Assembly: GCF_905404315.1 (NCBI RefSeq)
Contig: NC_066287.1
Location: 3,286,001 to 3,350,000, forward strand
Reading direction: 5' to 3'
Origin: Leptidea sinapis
Taxonomy: Eukaryota; Arthropoda; Insecta; Lepidoptera; Pieridae
DNA length: 64,000 nt
Part shown: in pieces, positions 33,964-43,844 of the stretch
Layout of the letters: each line of letters starts with the position of its first letter
How positions within the stretch are numbered: the stretch's first letter is position 1
The notes under the pieces: generated by a model
The model's database searches: none
What the model was told of the DNA's origin: nothing
Seen by the model: only the letters and a program-made list of their open reading frames with translations
Made by a program: the position numbers and the translations under genes

Positions 33964-34240
33964 TTTTATGGAAAAGGAGGTCAAGCGAGCGTACGGGTGT
34001 TAAGTGATCACCGCCGCCCACATTCTCTTGCAACACCAGAGGAATCACAGAAGTGTTGCCAGACTATAAGGAAGGTGAACGCGCCGCACAAGGAAGCTCA
34101 TACCACTGCTTTGTTGTGCGTGGAAGAAAGTTCCTTGAAAACCGCACTGTGGAGGAATGCCACACATGCAGATGGTGGGTTGATATCCTAATTGGTGTCG
34201 TGTCGTGCGAAGGTGTAATTAATGATATATCAGATATCTT
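33964..34240 (-). mobile_element. LINE-A 3' end
   Basis: Minus-strand copy with words shared with 7930-8340: CTTGCAACACCAGAGGAATC, CGTGGAAGAAAGTTCCTTGA and ACCGCACTGTGGAGGA. A deletion removes part of the segment around 34080. 5'-truncated. Confidence 0.75.
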
Positions 34241-35379
34241 CCTCCACAACCCAACAACCTTAAGTCGGCAAGTCTTTAAGCCTCCATAGATTCCCAACTT
34301 GATTGAAGTTCTATGCCATATAAAAATAGCAGATGTAAGTAATACCATTTAATATTAAAGGTATATATCAGCTCTTTATCGTTGCACCTCCGAGTTCACC
34401 GATTCTAATACAATCACAAAGATAAAACTTATGTAATCATTGAAAATTACCATCATCTCAGAAATTTTCCTAATTTTACTTGTTATATAGTGAAAGAAAG
34501 AAAAAAAAATGTTTATTGACGTCATTATACATTCTCATAATAGTTCTTAAAGTTATACTAATCTAATTACGATCTAATGACGCCAATGGGCCCCCAACTA
34601 TGCTGAGTTGTTGTGGTTTCGAAAGAATCCACAACGCTGGTCTTCCGTCGAAACCCAGAGAGCGCTACTAACGCACAGTCCTGTCACACGAAGGTGTACA
34701 AACTATTAATTCTCTATGAGCACAAAGCACAAAAAATAGTGAAACTCGGATCTAAAATTAAAACTAACAACAAATAAAAACAATTAAACTTGGTTTAAAC
34801 TTGCCATAGTCACACAAAACAAACAATTTTTTTTTAATATTTTAAATTGATTTTTGGACATTAATAAGATATTCCTTGTATTTTAATTTAAATAGCCCTT
34901 AACTAACGCAGTTCCGAATGGGAGGCGGAATATTATTCCAACACTTCGTGGAAGCATACCGTAGCGACAGATTAGGCTAAGACCTTGTTTCAACAAAAAA
35001 AAACATATTCTACCATTATTGTACGTATATACAAAATTAACAGCATTTACATAAATGTAAATTTAATAAGTTTATTAAGTTATTATTATTAGTACGTTGA
35101 TTTCTATTGTTAGGTTTCAAAGTAAAAATTATCTGAGCGTGACAACCCTGAAATATTCATCGAACTAGGGTCTAGGGCTCTTCAAAGCGAAACCTACTAC
35201 CTCGGTTATACAGAAACACTAGATATCACTATTCATTCTTCCATATTATGTGCGCGACTTGGTCTCGACTATGGTAAGGGTAAATAATGCCGAAGAATCT
35301 ATAAATATTTTTCAATTAAGTGAAACTTCATACGTTTGTATCCTTACCCACTCTGTGGTAAAATATTTCAATAATGTGA
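34241..35379. other. No clear feature
   Basis: Positions 34570-34690 (GTTGTTGTGGTTTCGAAAG and neighbours) may be an old LINE fragment. Nothing can be assigned. Confidence 0.35.
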
Positions 35380-36350
35380 ATTTTACTGGTTTAAGGCCAA
35401 TAACTTATTGTTAAATAATCATAAAACCAAATATATTAAATTCACCGCGCCAAATGTCAAAAATGTAGATGCGAATATTTTATTAAATGGAGAGGTGGTA
35501 AAACCAGTGGAATCTGCTATATTTCTTGGAATTACTCTTGAGTCCAAATTGCAGTGGGGGCCCCCCCCCCCATTTTGAAGGATTGGCGAATAGGCTTAGT
35601 TCTGCAGCATATGTGGTTAAGAAAATCAGACGGTTAACTGACATAGATACGGCGAGATTAGTATACTTTAGTTATTTTCAAAGTATTATGTCCTATGGTA
35701 CATTGTTATGGGGCAGTGCGGCCGATATTAATACTATCTTTGTGCTGCAGAAGAGGGCTATTCGCGCGATTTATAACCTAGGTCCTAAAGAATCATTAAG
35801 AGAAAAATTTAAAGAAATAAACATTTTGACTGTTGCTTCTCAATACATTTTTGATAATGTTTTGTATGTTCATAAGCACATTGAGGAATTTTCTAGAGAC
35901 TGTGACATTCATAATGTTAACACGAGGAACAAACATAAACTTGTTATGCCTACTACTCGGTTGGGTCGAGTTAGTAAGTCTTTTGTTGGGCAATGTATAT
36001 GCTTCTACAATATGATCCCAGAAAATGTACAAAACAAATGTGTTACGAAATTTAAAAGAATTGTTAAAAAACGTTTGTGTGGGAAAGGTTATTATAGCAT
36101 AAACGATTTTCTTAATGACACCACGGACTGGGATTAAAGCGAACACCCTCAGGCTCTTTAATTATTAATGTTTATTGTACGATATTACATTGTAATCCAT
36201 ATTTTATATAAAAAAAAAATGTCCGCTGAGTTTCTTGCGCCCATTCTTCTCAGGTCTGAGGCAGTCTCTTTTGAATGGGTGGTAGATTTTGACATTCAAT
36301 ATGTGATTATAAATCCTACTTTGAATAAAAATATTTGAATTTGAATTTGA
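35380..36350 (+). pseudogene. Jockey-like LINE ORF2 C-terminus and 3' UTR
   Basis: A frame from about 35395 reads LLLNNHKTKYIKF and AIFLGITLESKLQW. It then shifts at a G5C11 run (35556-35571) into a 190-residue frame with RLSSAAYVVKKIRRLTDIDT, VYFSYFQSIMSYGTLLWGSA, LQKRAIRAIY and FVGQCICFYNMIPENVQN. That is the segment downstream of the RT palm in Jockey-like ORF2 (thumb and connection). The 3' UTR ends in GAATTTGAATTTGAATG. Catalytic RT motifs are absent, so it is 5'-truncated. A closely related minus-strand copy lies at 46310-47110. Confidence 0.85.
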
Positions 36351-36559
36351 ATGTCAAACTTCACCAACCTGTACATATAACACTGGACAGGCTGTTTCAT
36401 ATGTTCGACAGGAAATTTTTGTGCCTATTTGAAGCGCCACTCGCGAGCGTCTAGTGACTTATAATGCAAAGGAACGTACAATACCCTGAAGTATTTTTGT
36501 ATTTTGAATTAATTTCGATCGTTTTCCCCTGTTATTTATACTTCAAGGTACTTGAACTT
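36351..36559. other. Short spacer
   Basis: Nothing recognised. The left end of the following Helitron is not defined. Confidence 0.35.
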
Positions 36560-37726
36560 TTTTGATATCTCAGCTTTTGGCAACGATCCGATTGCCGAAT
36601 GACATTGCCCTAGCGTTGGTATCATCTGGAATTGCAGCGACTTTGTTGTAAAGGGAAAGAACCGCACTTTCTACGTTGAAATTCCGTTAAACATGAAAAT
36701 CAACGAGACACCAACTTGCAACATCGCTAAAAATAGCGCAATGGCAAACATTTTACAGGTGTGTCAGCTGATTATTTCGGATAAATTCACGATGGCCCAC
36801 AAGAGATCACTAGATACACGCTTGATAGAACTTTGAAAGATCTTCTATGGAGCTATGTTACCAGTGGGACGCTCCTTTGGACATGAAGCCGGCTATATTA
36901 TGGGTACCACAACGGCGCGTTATTACTGGGCAAATGAGACTTAACATCTTTTGTCTCAAGGTGACGAGCGCAATTGTAGTGCCGCTGAGAATTTTTGGGA
37001 TTTTCAAGAATCCTGAGCGGCACTGCATTGTGATGGGTATGGCGTATCAATTACCATTAGCTGAATGTCCTGCTCGTCTCGTCCCTTATTTTCATAAAAA
37101 AATGATTATATTGCCCGGTGATTTCCCTCAGACTCTTACGGTTATTCATGATCAACTGCAGCTCATGAACTAAACGCGTGTTAGAAATCATCTAAGTTGT
37201 GGCGATATGTAAAGACACTTAGATTGACAGCTAATATGCGTGTACTTTTACAACAATATCAAAATGCAGATGCGTTTTCAAAATAATTGCTAGACATTGG
37301 CAACCCGATGATCCCAACAGACTTGCCATTCGAGTTCAAGGGACTACAGTTCTCTGTTCGCCTGACTTTCACAATGACCATAAACAAATCGCAAAGCCGA
37401 TTATTGGAGCTGTATGTGGCATGTTTGCGAGTAAGGAAACCATCTTCTCTATTTATTTATGCTCCAAAAAACCAAAACCACAAAAATAGTTTATAAAGAA
37501 GGTTTAAATTAAATAAATATATTTTTCTATAACTAAAACACATTAAATGTTTGAATGAATGTATTATTTATATTTATAAAACACTCCAAAAATTTTGAAT
37601 ATTTTATCCATAACAAGTTTCAGTAAATAACTAAACATTTTAAACTTACAATAGTGCAACCAGTCATCACGAATCAAAAGTTGGAAACAACGACATAGGT
37701 GATACGAAGTTCACCGAGTCAGCTAG
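36560..37726 (+). pseudogene. Helitron helicase relic with 3' terminus, split by a SINE-like insert
   Basis: Degenerate frames show the end of a Rep/helicase polyprotein. An NDIALALVSSGIA-like block lies near 36600, then ETPTCNIAKNSAMANILQ and LIIS-DK (LIIWDE in the family). After an interruption come LPGDFPQTL, LTANMRV, and finally LPFEFKGLQFSVRLTFTMTI and LYVACLRVRKPSSLFIYAP. The last two blocks are diagnostic for Helitron helicase (PIF1-like, superfamily 1). The element ends GTCAGCTAG before T at 37726. Stops, frameshifts and the insert at 36857-37101 make it non-functional. It could be a source type for the short Helitrons here, though families were not matched. Confidence 0.85.
36857..37101 (+). 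mobile_element. SINE-like family C insert in the Helitron
   Basis: TTACCAGTGGGACGCTCC to a short A run, matching 24749-25058 but lacking about 60 bases in the middle. It separates the two halves of the Helitron helicase reading frame, so it is younger than the Helitron. Confidence 0.85.
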
Positions 37727-38119
37727 TTGTGATTATATTATAATAATCTATCACTATACTTTTAATATATACTTGAAATAGCCGCTGTCAGCTCCTATGA
37801 ATACCAGCTGTTTTGTTTTATTTTAAGCTTTATTTCCTTACATCTATACATTTAGGTACTTATAAATTGTATTGATTATTATGTGTTAATGTTTCCCTGT
37901 TTTAAATATTTTGTTAGTCATTATTTTCGATATAAGGACGCCTTCAGTGGTAAAAGCCTCCTCCATTTATTTCCACTCGTTCCTCTATCTCTTTCAATTC
38001 TTGTCCGCATCTCTTATTGCCTGCCTGGATTTTGTTTCCTATTTATAGGGTACCAGTTCATTACTACTTTGGACCACCTTTCATCTTCATTAGTACTTTG
38101 GACCATCATTCGTCTTTTG
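37727..38119. other. Repeat scraps
   Basis: 37940-38110 contains TGGTAAAAGCCTCCTCCA, the same degenerate family as 9150-9245. No gene. Confidence 0.35.
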
Positions 38120-38156
38120 TTTCCATTTATTTATTTATTGGAACACCAACAATAGG

Positions 38157-38208
38157 TTTACATGACATTTGCTTACAATATTAATATTGTAAGCAAATGT
38201 CATGTAAA
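38157..38208. repeat. Perfect 52-bp palindrome, no spacer
   Basis: The 26-bp arm 38157-38182 (begins TTTACATGACATTTGC) is exactly complementary to 38183-38208, with its axis at AATATT|AATATT. It lies at the edge of a LINE-like segment, and part of one flank is duplicated in reverse. Confidence 0.95.
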
Positions 38209-38625
38209 TTCTATATTGTCTAGTATATCTATTACATAAAGGCATTCACAGCATTTCATAATAGATATTTACAATAAGCAAAAACAAGACTTAAAAATTA
38301 AAACAAAATACTAGTAAATTAAATTAAACTTATTACAAAATATGATTGAAATTAACAATTTATGAATATATACAATAAATCTTAGGACAATATTAAGCAA
38401 TTGCAAGTAATTTTCATTTGAGATCCGCTAAATTGTCGTTGAAGAGATCTAAATCAGCATTATTTAAAATTATACAGTTATATTTTAAACCTAGAACAGA
38501 TTTAAAGGCTACATCTTTTGCTTTGGTTTTCTTTCTTAATGTAATGTTACTAATTTTGTCTCTTAGTCTTAGCTCAATATAACTGTATCGTAAATTTTTT
38601 AATCGGTTGTCTATCAGCAAAAGTC
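38209..38625 (-). pseudogene. RTE-type LINE C-terminal fragment and 3' UTR
   Basis: A minus-strand frame (38620 to 38414) reads YIELRLRDKISNITLRKKTK and AKDVAFKSVLGLKYN. This matches the LRDKIRN...IRxxTKVKD block of RTE/BovB-like ORF2. It is followed by a stop and an AT-rich 3' stretch down to the palindrome. RT and endonuclease are missing. Confidence 0.55.
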
Positions 38626-38810
38626 TTTATCTAGACCTATTAATAATCAACGCTATAAATACATAAATATAAAAAATAGCTACTACGTTCTTAGTAATAA
38701 TTATTGTCAACTGTCAAATCGACTGACACTAGCATCCATGGCCACACAAAAGTAGTAAAAATATATCAACTGTCAAAAAAGATAACGTCAACGACTCAGA
38801 ATGATTTTTA
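38626..38810. other. Short spacer
   Basis: Nothing recognised. Confidence 0.4.
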
Positions 38811-38818
38811 ATAGGTAC

Positions 38819-39255
38819 CACGGTTCCCAACTTAGGGGTTTTCCCCCCAAATTTAGGGGGAAAAATGTGGGATGGGATTTTTTTAGGGGTGTTATATTTT
38901 TAGGGGTATTTTTAGGGATTTTTATTACTTCAAATATATTTTTTTATATCAAATTAAGCAAGTAAAGGAGTAATAATATAGGCCCTAGGATAATCTAATT
39001 TAGCTTTATTTAATTGATAAATAAATAATTTAAAAAAATTATATTACTGAATGAATTTTTTTATTGATTGCTTAAAATTTATTGTTTGTTTAATGATATT
39101 TTATTATTTTAAAGTATTTTTTATTTAAAAATATTTAATTTATTATTTTATAAATAATAAAAAAAATCTATGGGGAATTTCTAGAAATTGTAGGGATTTT
39201 AGGGGTTTTTGATCTGGGCCTTAGGGAGATAAATTTTTGAGAGTTGGGAACACTG
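38819..39255. mobile_element. hAT-type MITE with intact 8-bp target duplication
   Basis: ATAGGTAC stands on both sides (38811-38818 and 39256-39263), exactly the 8-bp duplication hAT elements make. The ends are inverted: CACGGTTCCCAACT at the left and, complemented, CAGTGTTCCCAACT at the right (12 of 14 match). The interior is AT-rich with AGGGG and TAGGGATT words near both ends, and has no ORF. Confidence 0.93.
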
Positions 39256-39359
39256 ATAGGTACGTGCGAAATGCGAATTTCAAACAATTAACAAAAGTCA
39301 AAATTGAAAATTAGATTTTCTGAACAGCACGATATCTGAATTTGAGTCTTATATTTTAT

Positions 39360-39402
39360 TTTTTGTTTATCTCAACTTATTCATCTTCCAACGATTAAAA
39401 CC
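39360..39402 (+). other. Possible 5' UTR exon of TMA7
   Basis: A GTAAGT donor follows AAAACC at 39403. The TMA7 coding exon is preceded directly by an acceptor (TTTTATAG, 41150-41157), so an upstream non-coding exon is expected, and this donor is a candidate. The intron would be about 1.75 kb and would hold the mariner relic. No transcript evidence. Confidence 0.25.
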
Positions 39403-39616
39403 GTAAGTAAAAATTATAGTTACCTTAATCCAAATTATTGAGAACTAAGATTATTGGCACCATCTTAGGTTAGAATTACAATTATTATTATAACTTGTCC
39501 ATGCTCCGTAAAAACCTGCATTCTTTCAGAGCTGTGTACATTATTGACTATTGTATGCCGTTTACGCGGAATGCTACATTATCTTGATAACTATTATGAA
39601 AATACAATCAAAATAA

Positions 39617-40440
39617 CTAAGGCAATGTTAAAGTGATTTCATGTAGGTAATCAAACAAAATAAAAAGACTTGCTAATCCGTTATTGGTTTTGATTTTTTT
39701 TATTTCATAATAATTATAATTATTAAAATAATTATATTCTAACCAAGACTGCGTAGACCGAGCTTTATGACCCGCGCCAAGTCTTGCTGGAACGACCATT
39801 CTTGGTTATTGCATATGATGTTGTTTTGGGGCTTCACTACCTTCTCAAGAATGGTATCTTGATACAGTTTTGCCGGTGTTTTGATACCTTTTTCACAAAA
39901 TTATTACTCAGTCACTCCTTCATAACTAATACCCCACAAAACCATCTCTGAAGTTGGATAGTGATCATGTTGTACTCTGTCGACTAATTGGGAAGCTTCC
40001 ATAAAGCTTTGAACATAAATATAGTCATGTTGTTTGTAAAAAATTTCTCATCCGTAAACAAATTTTTCTGTGATCTCTACGTACCGCTTCAGTAGTTGTT
40101 TTGATCTTACCACCCTATTCTTATTTTAATTTATCAGTTAAGAAATGACCAGTACATCCATGTATAGGCTGCAAATCCTAAGTCATTGTCGTCTAAACTA
40201 TGTGACTTGGTACTAATTGTTATTTTTATATCTCGAGATAAAATCTTTTGCTTTCGGACAGGATTTCTTCGAATTCTTACCCTTACTGCTTTGACCCTGA
40301 CTTTGGTAGGAGCACTACATGGACAGCCAGATCTTTGTCTGTCACAAATAGAGGTCTCATTGTACCTATTAATAGCCCCATACACAAATATTACTAATAC
40401 CAAGCATATGGAGAGTTGCATTTGGCTCCATACCTACTTT
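39617..40440 (-). pseudogene. maT/mariner-like transposase, decayed
   Basis: From 40421 downward the minus strand reads ETSICDRQRSGCPCSAPTKV and RRNPVRKQKILSRDI, then DDNDLGFAAYTWMYWSFL, a DNA-binding region. Further on, with stops and shifts, come MVLWGISYEGVTE, FCEKGIKTPAKLYQDTILEK, VVKPQNN, NNQEWSFQQD (second Asp) and HKARSTQSWLE. The order is that of mariner-family (maT-like) transposases. The block with the first Asp between about 39990 and 40130 is largely unrecognisable, and the third catalytic residue is not seen. Terminal repeats were not found. Confidence 0.8.
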
Positions 40441-40664
40441 GTGTAATGCAATCACAGCAATTTGGTTCTCTTTATCACCCCACTCCATTTTTATATCGCA
40501 AAATATTGTACAATGTTTTGGCGCCAAAATGAGAAAACTCAATGAACAATCATATGAAAATGATAGATTCCAAATTCAAATGTAATATTGTGTTTATTTT
40601 TAATTGTAACAGTATTTATGGCCAGAGTAAATATTTATTCATCATTATTTATTAAATATTTTTC

Positions 40665-40735
40665 ATATAATATGTGTGGAGGTGATCTCTTAACACAGGG
40701 TGATATGTACACTAGTTTGTCCTCCTTTTCCATAA
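40665..40735 (+). mobile_element. LINE-A extreme 3' end
   Basis: GGTGATCTCTTAACACAGGG followed by GTTTGTCCTCCTTTTCCATA and A-rich sequence. A 70-base tail of LINE-A on the plus strand, inside the presumed 5' UTR intron of TMA7. Confidence 0.65.
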
Positions 40736-41157
40736 AAAAAATATGCTAATAATTAATTTTTATATATTATAACTTCTATATTCAAATCTGTCTCATGAAA
40801 CACAAGTTGGGAGAGATAGTAACCAATTGCAAACCCAATCTATTTTTATTACTTTCACTGGTATCCCGCTATTGCTGTGTGGGGTCAATCACATGTTAGA
40901 TGCCTAAACACTTTTTAACATTCATCATGTATTGAGCAGTATTCTGGAATTGCATATAAAACACAACCTATACAGCCATTATGCATTCTATTAAGTTTAC
41001 TGTATTACAAAGTTGTAATCTTGTTATGGTGGATGTGAAACCATTTCATCATCAATCAGTGCACATCATTTAAACAATTGAGATTAACACATCTAGGTCA
41101 ACTATAAATTTGCTTTGATTGGTCTTTTAAAATTAATATTTCTTAAATATTTTATAG

Positions 41158-42083
41158 ATGTCTGGCCGTGAAGGTGGAAAGAAAAAACCACTGAAGGCAC
41201 CCAAGAAGGCCTCAAAAGATTTAGATGAAGATGATGTGGCACTAAAACAAAAACTCAAAGAACAGCAAAAGGCATTACAGGTATATTAAATATTTAATTG
41301 AGGGGTGTACAATTAATAACTTCAGCCTTTTCAGTCTCTTCTTTCTAAACCATTTTGTTATTTGAAGTGATAACCCTCACTTTTGGGATTGATTATTACA
41401 CAAATTAATGTTAAGTAAGTTAAAGTGAATGTTATGTCACACGAACGGTTGGCTCAGTGGCAGATCTCTTGTGCGGAACACAAGAGGTAGTGAGTTCGAG
41501 TCCCTCATTGTTCATAAATTTTGTTTTCAAATTTAACACTTACTAATTTTTTTTTTTGTTCTATAATATACATATATATTATATACCAGTGAGAGGCTCC
41601 TTTGCACAGGAAGCCGGCTAGATCATGGGTACCACAACGGCGCCTATTTCTGCCATGAAGCAGTAAAAAAATGGCACTACTGCAACAGGGCTACCTATAC
41701 TTACAGTGAATTGTCTAAAATATATAATAACTAGCTGACCCAGCAAACATTGTATTGCCGATATTAAAATCGCGATACAAAAGTAACTGTCGATTGTAGA
41801 TGGATGAAAATTGAAGTTGTATATATTTTTTAATGCTGACTCATATTTAAACAGATTTAAAAAAAATGTCAAAACTCAAAAGCAAAAACCGTTTTTGCTG
41901 CGAGTTTTGAGAGGTGAAAACTATATTGTTTTATACTGCCCTTTGCCTTTCCCATTAACAGAAAGAAATAATGTAAAAAAAAAAACAATTGTATGCTTAT
42001 TTTTTTTTCAGGATGCAAAAGCCAAAGCTACACAAAAAGGTCCGATTGTTCAAGGTGGAATAAAAAAATCGGGCAAAAAATGA
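41158..42083 (+). CDS. TMA7: Translation machinery-associated protein 7 (two exons)
   Basis: Exon 41158-41280 encodes 41 residues starting MSGREGGKKKPLKAPKKASK, and exon 42012-42083 adds 23 residues ending GPIVQGGIKKSGKK. The product has 64 residues, the usual length of TMA7/CCDC72 proteins, which are small, highly basic factors associated with ribosomes in eukaryotes. Start and both ends match the family's conserved termini. The donor CAG|GTATAT and the acceptor TTTTTTTTCAG|GAT are canonical, and the intron is phase 0. An AG lies directly before the ATG, so a 5' UTR intron is likely. The 731-bp intron holds a tRNA-like repeat, a SINE-like fragment and a Helitron end. No stop or frameshift interrupts the coding parts, so it looks functional. 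It is the only complete cellular gene in the window. Confidence 0.93.
41443..41513 (+). repeat. tRNA-like repeat in the TMA7 intron
   Basis: A 71-nt copy of the tRNA-like unit (compare 13446). It has GAACGGT...ATTGTTC ends, GGCTCAGTGG, anticodon-arm pairing CTTGT/ACAAG around GCGGAAC, and GAGTTCGAGTCCC. An inverted flank of the same unit (AAGTGATAACCCTCACTTTTG) lies at 41365-41385, so inverted pieces bracket it here as at 24 kb. Confidence 0.75.
41585..41690 (+). mobile_element. SINE-like family C fragment in the TMA7 intron
   Basis: TACCAGTGAGAGGCTCCTTT to AAGCAGTAAAAAAATGGC matches the 5' third of 24749-25058. Confidence 0.7.
41731..41870 (-). mobile_element. Helitron 3' part in the TMA7 intron
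   Basis: CTAGCTGACCCAGCAAACAT (3' terminus at 41731) and GCCGATATTAAAATCGCGAT match 23596-23926. The 5' half is missing. Confidence 0.8.
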
Positions 42084-42327
42084 CACAATCTAATTTTTGT
42101 TTTAATAGGTTAATTTAAAATAAGGATATGTATGGTCTGATAATATTGTTGCTGGCTTTATTAAAAGTATCAATCTGATTTGTCTATACCCAAATTTGAG
42201 AAATACCTTGTATACAGATTGTTAAATTTTTAAATACAAATACTGTGCATTTTATTAAATTTTGTTTTCTTGTAATATATCTAATTTTTATCAGCTATTT
42301 CATTTCCACTACCTCCTTGTAAGAAAT

Positions 42328-42333
42328 AATAAA
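42328..42333 (+). terminator. Candidate polyadenylation signal of TMA7
   Basis: AATAAA 245 bases after the TMA7 stop codon; it is followed by a T- and GT-containing stretch. No transcript evidence. Confidence 0.45.
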
Positions 42334-42375
42334 TTATTAAAACTTTCCTGAGACGTTACTAACTTTATTTATTCA

Positions 42376-42600
42376 AAACAGCTTTCGTCACGGTTTATAG
42401 GTGTGGGTACTAGTATCACTAGACTGTGCTCGTCACCATCATCCCGCGACGCCACAATGACAACCCGCGTACTGCGAGCACAAATCGGCAACAAATCGTG
42501 ATGTCATCAGGAACCCACTACAATCACCCTGAGGAAGGGCTTCCGAATGGTCTGAAACTAGTCGGTGGCAACTCCGACAACCCATGAGTGAAGGCATTTT
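42376..42600. repeat. Divergent copy of the snapback/hammerhead-like element
   Basis: CTGAGGA (42529-42535), GGGC...GTCT and GAAAC followed by TAGTCGG match the core at 14477-14510. Left sequence GTGTGGGTACTAG is only weakly inverse to the right end. Confidence 0.5.
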
Positions 42601-42896
42601 AAATAAATAAAGTTTAACAATATTGAAATAAAGAAGGCAGGTACTTAAACAACAAAATTCTCTGCCAAAAGAATCTTCAAAATGCTCAATAATTATGGTA
42701 GATTTTTCTAAACAAACGTACATTCAATAATTTATAAAACATTAAATCGCAATACTATTGGTTGAAGCGAAGTGTGACGTCAAAGTCTATGTAAACATAA
42801 TCACTGGTTCCTAGATATTATTTTCGGTAATTAGAGATTTAATACATTTTATGTTGGTTTCTTATTATTGAATGATCTGTATAATTATTATTTACA

Positions 42897-43030
42897 ATGA
42901 CTGAAGTGGATTTGTTAAAACGCAATCAGATAATCTTCCAACGCGATTATGATTCTATGTATTTGATAACGCGTTTTGTGTTTCAAACCCAGATTTTGTT
43001 TCTGCTGAATTTAAGAGTGAAAGCTACAAG
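42897..43030 (+). pseudogene. Possible first coding exon, unassigned
   Basis: ATG at 42897 opens MTEVDLLKRNQIIFQRDYDS. About 21 codons in, the sequence becomes strikingly protein-like in another frame (FDNAFCVSNPDFVSAEFK then SESYK) up to AAG|GTAATT, a usable splice donor at 43031. Two extra bases (TA at 42960-42961) would explain the shift. Either it is a disrupted exon or the upstream frame alone is real. I do not recognise the protein. Downstream LINE insertions leave no obvious second exon. Confidence 0.3.
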
Positions 43031-43359
43031 GTAATTATGTGATAGTAAATTTAATTAATAAACTTTTTCAATTCATATTTTCTTACATTAATTTGTTATA
43101 CTAAATATAGTTTATAAATGCAGAATATATAATTTAATTGAAATTACCATATCCATTGCTTTTTTCTGTTATTAAAGATCTCAATGAGATGATAATCATA
43201 TCAATGTTAAGGTTCTGTTTTAAGTTTACTTTTTTAAAGTAAAAACACTAAAATTATGAGTAAACTAAATAAAAAATTACACATTCATTAAACTCACTTT
43301 AAAATTGGTACCTTGAATATAAGCAAGTTGATGGAGACACTATCTCTTCTCATTGATTT
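43031..43359. other. No recognisable feature
   Basis: AT-rich, would be intronic if the preceding exon is real. Confidence 0.35.
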
Positions 43360-43365
43360 TTTTGC

Positions 43366-43793
43366 TCGGAAACGGCGTACGGGTCATCTGATGTTAAGTG
43401 ATCACCGCCACCCACATTCTCCTGCAATACCAGAGGAATCGCAAGAGCGTTGCCGGACCTTTAAAAAAGTGTACGCGTTTTTTTTGAAGTAACCGATGTC
43501 GTATCGTCCTGCAAACACCGCAGAAGGAAGCTCATTCGACAGCTTGGTTGTACGTGGAAGAAAGTTCCTTGAAAACCGCACTGTGGAGGAACGCCATACC
43601 AATGTGCCACAGTCAAACAGCTCTTCGGAACACTCCACGTGATAAATGCGGTAGAAAATACACAATGAAGCGACGTCTCTACGCAATGCCATGTTATCTA
43701 GCAGTTCACAGAGCACTGCGTACCCGACAATTCGAGCAGCTCTGCGTTGCACGCGGACAAATAGTTACTGTTTACACCACGTTGATCGGATAG
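43366..43793 (-). pseudogene. LINE-A ORF2 C-terminus and 3' end (longest copy)
   Basis: The minus-strand frame 43752 to 43402 reads MQRRAARIVGYAVLCELLDN, ALRRDVASLCIFYRIYHVEC, RSSTVRFSRNFLPRTTKLSN and ends near GECGWR. It shows that the LINE-A tail begins with the QRRAARIVG block typical of ORF2 ends. A deletion removes the segment found as IPAAEFHLRTTRQN at 8200. At its 5' side the RTE-type insertion begins with a 48-bp direct repeat. Confidence 0.8.
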
Positions 43794-43844
43794 GTGAGTC
43801 TCTTGAAACTAGAAAAAATACTTTGTCTAGTGCACTTTTCGAAG

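Noticed and set aside
38819..39255. Telomere-like AGGGG/TAGGG repeat
   Set aside because: The G-rich words are irregular and lie inside a hAT-type MITE with defined ends; insect telomeres use TTAGG.
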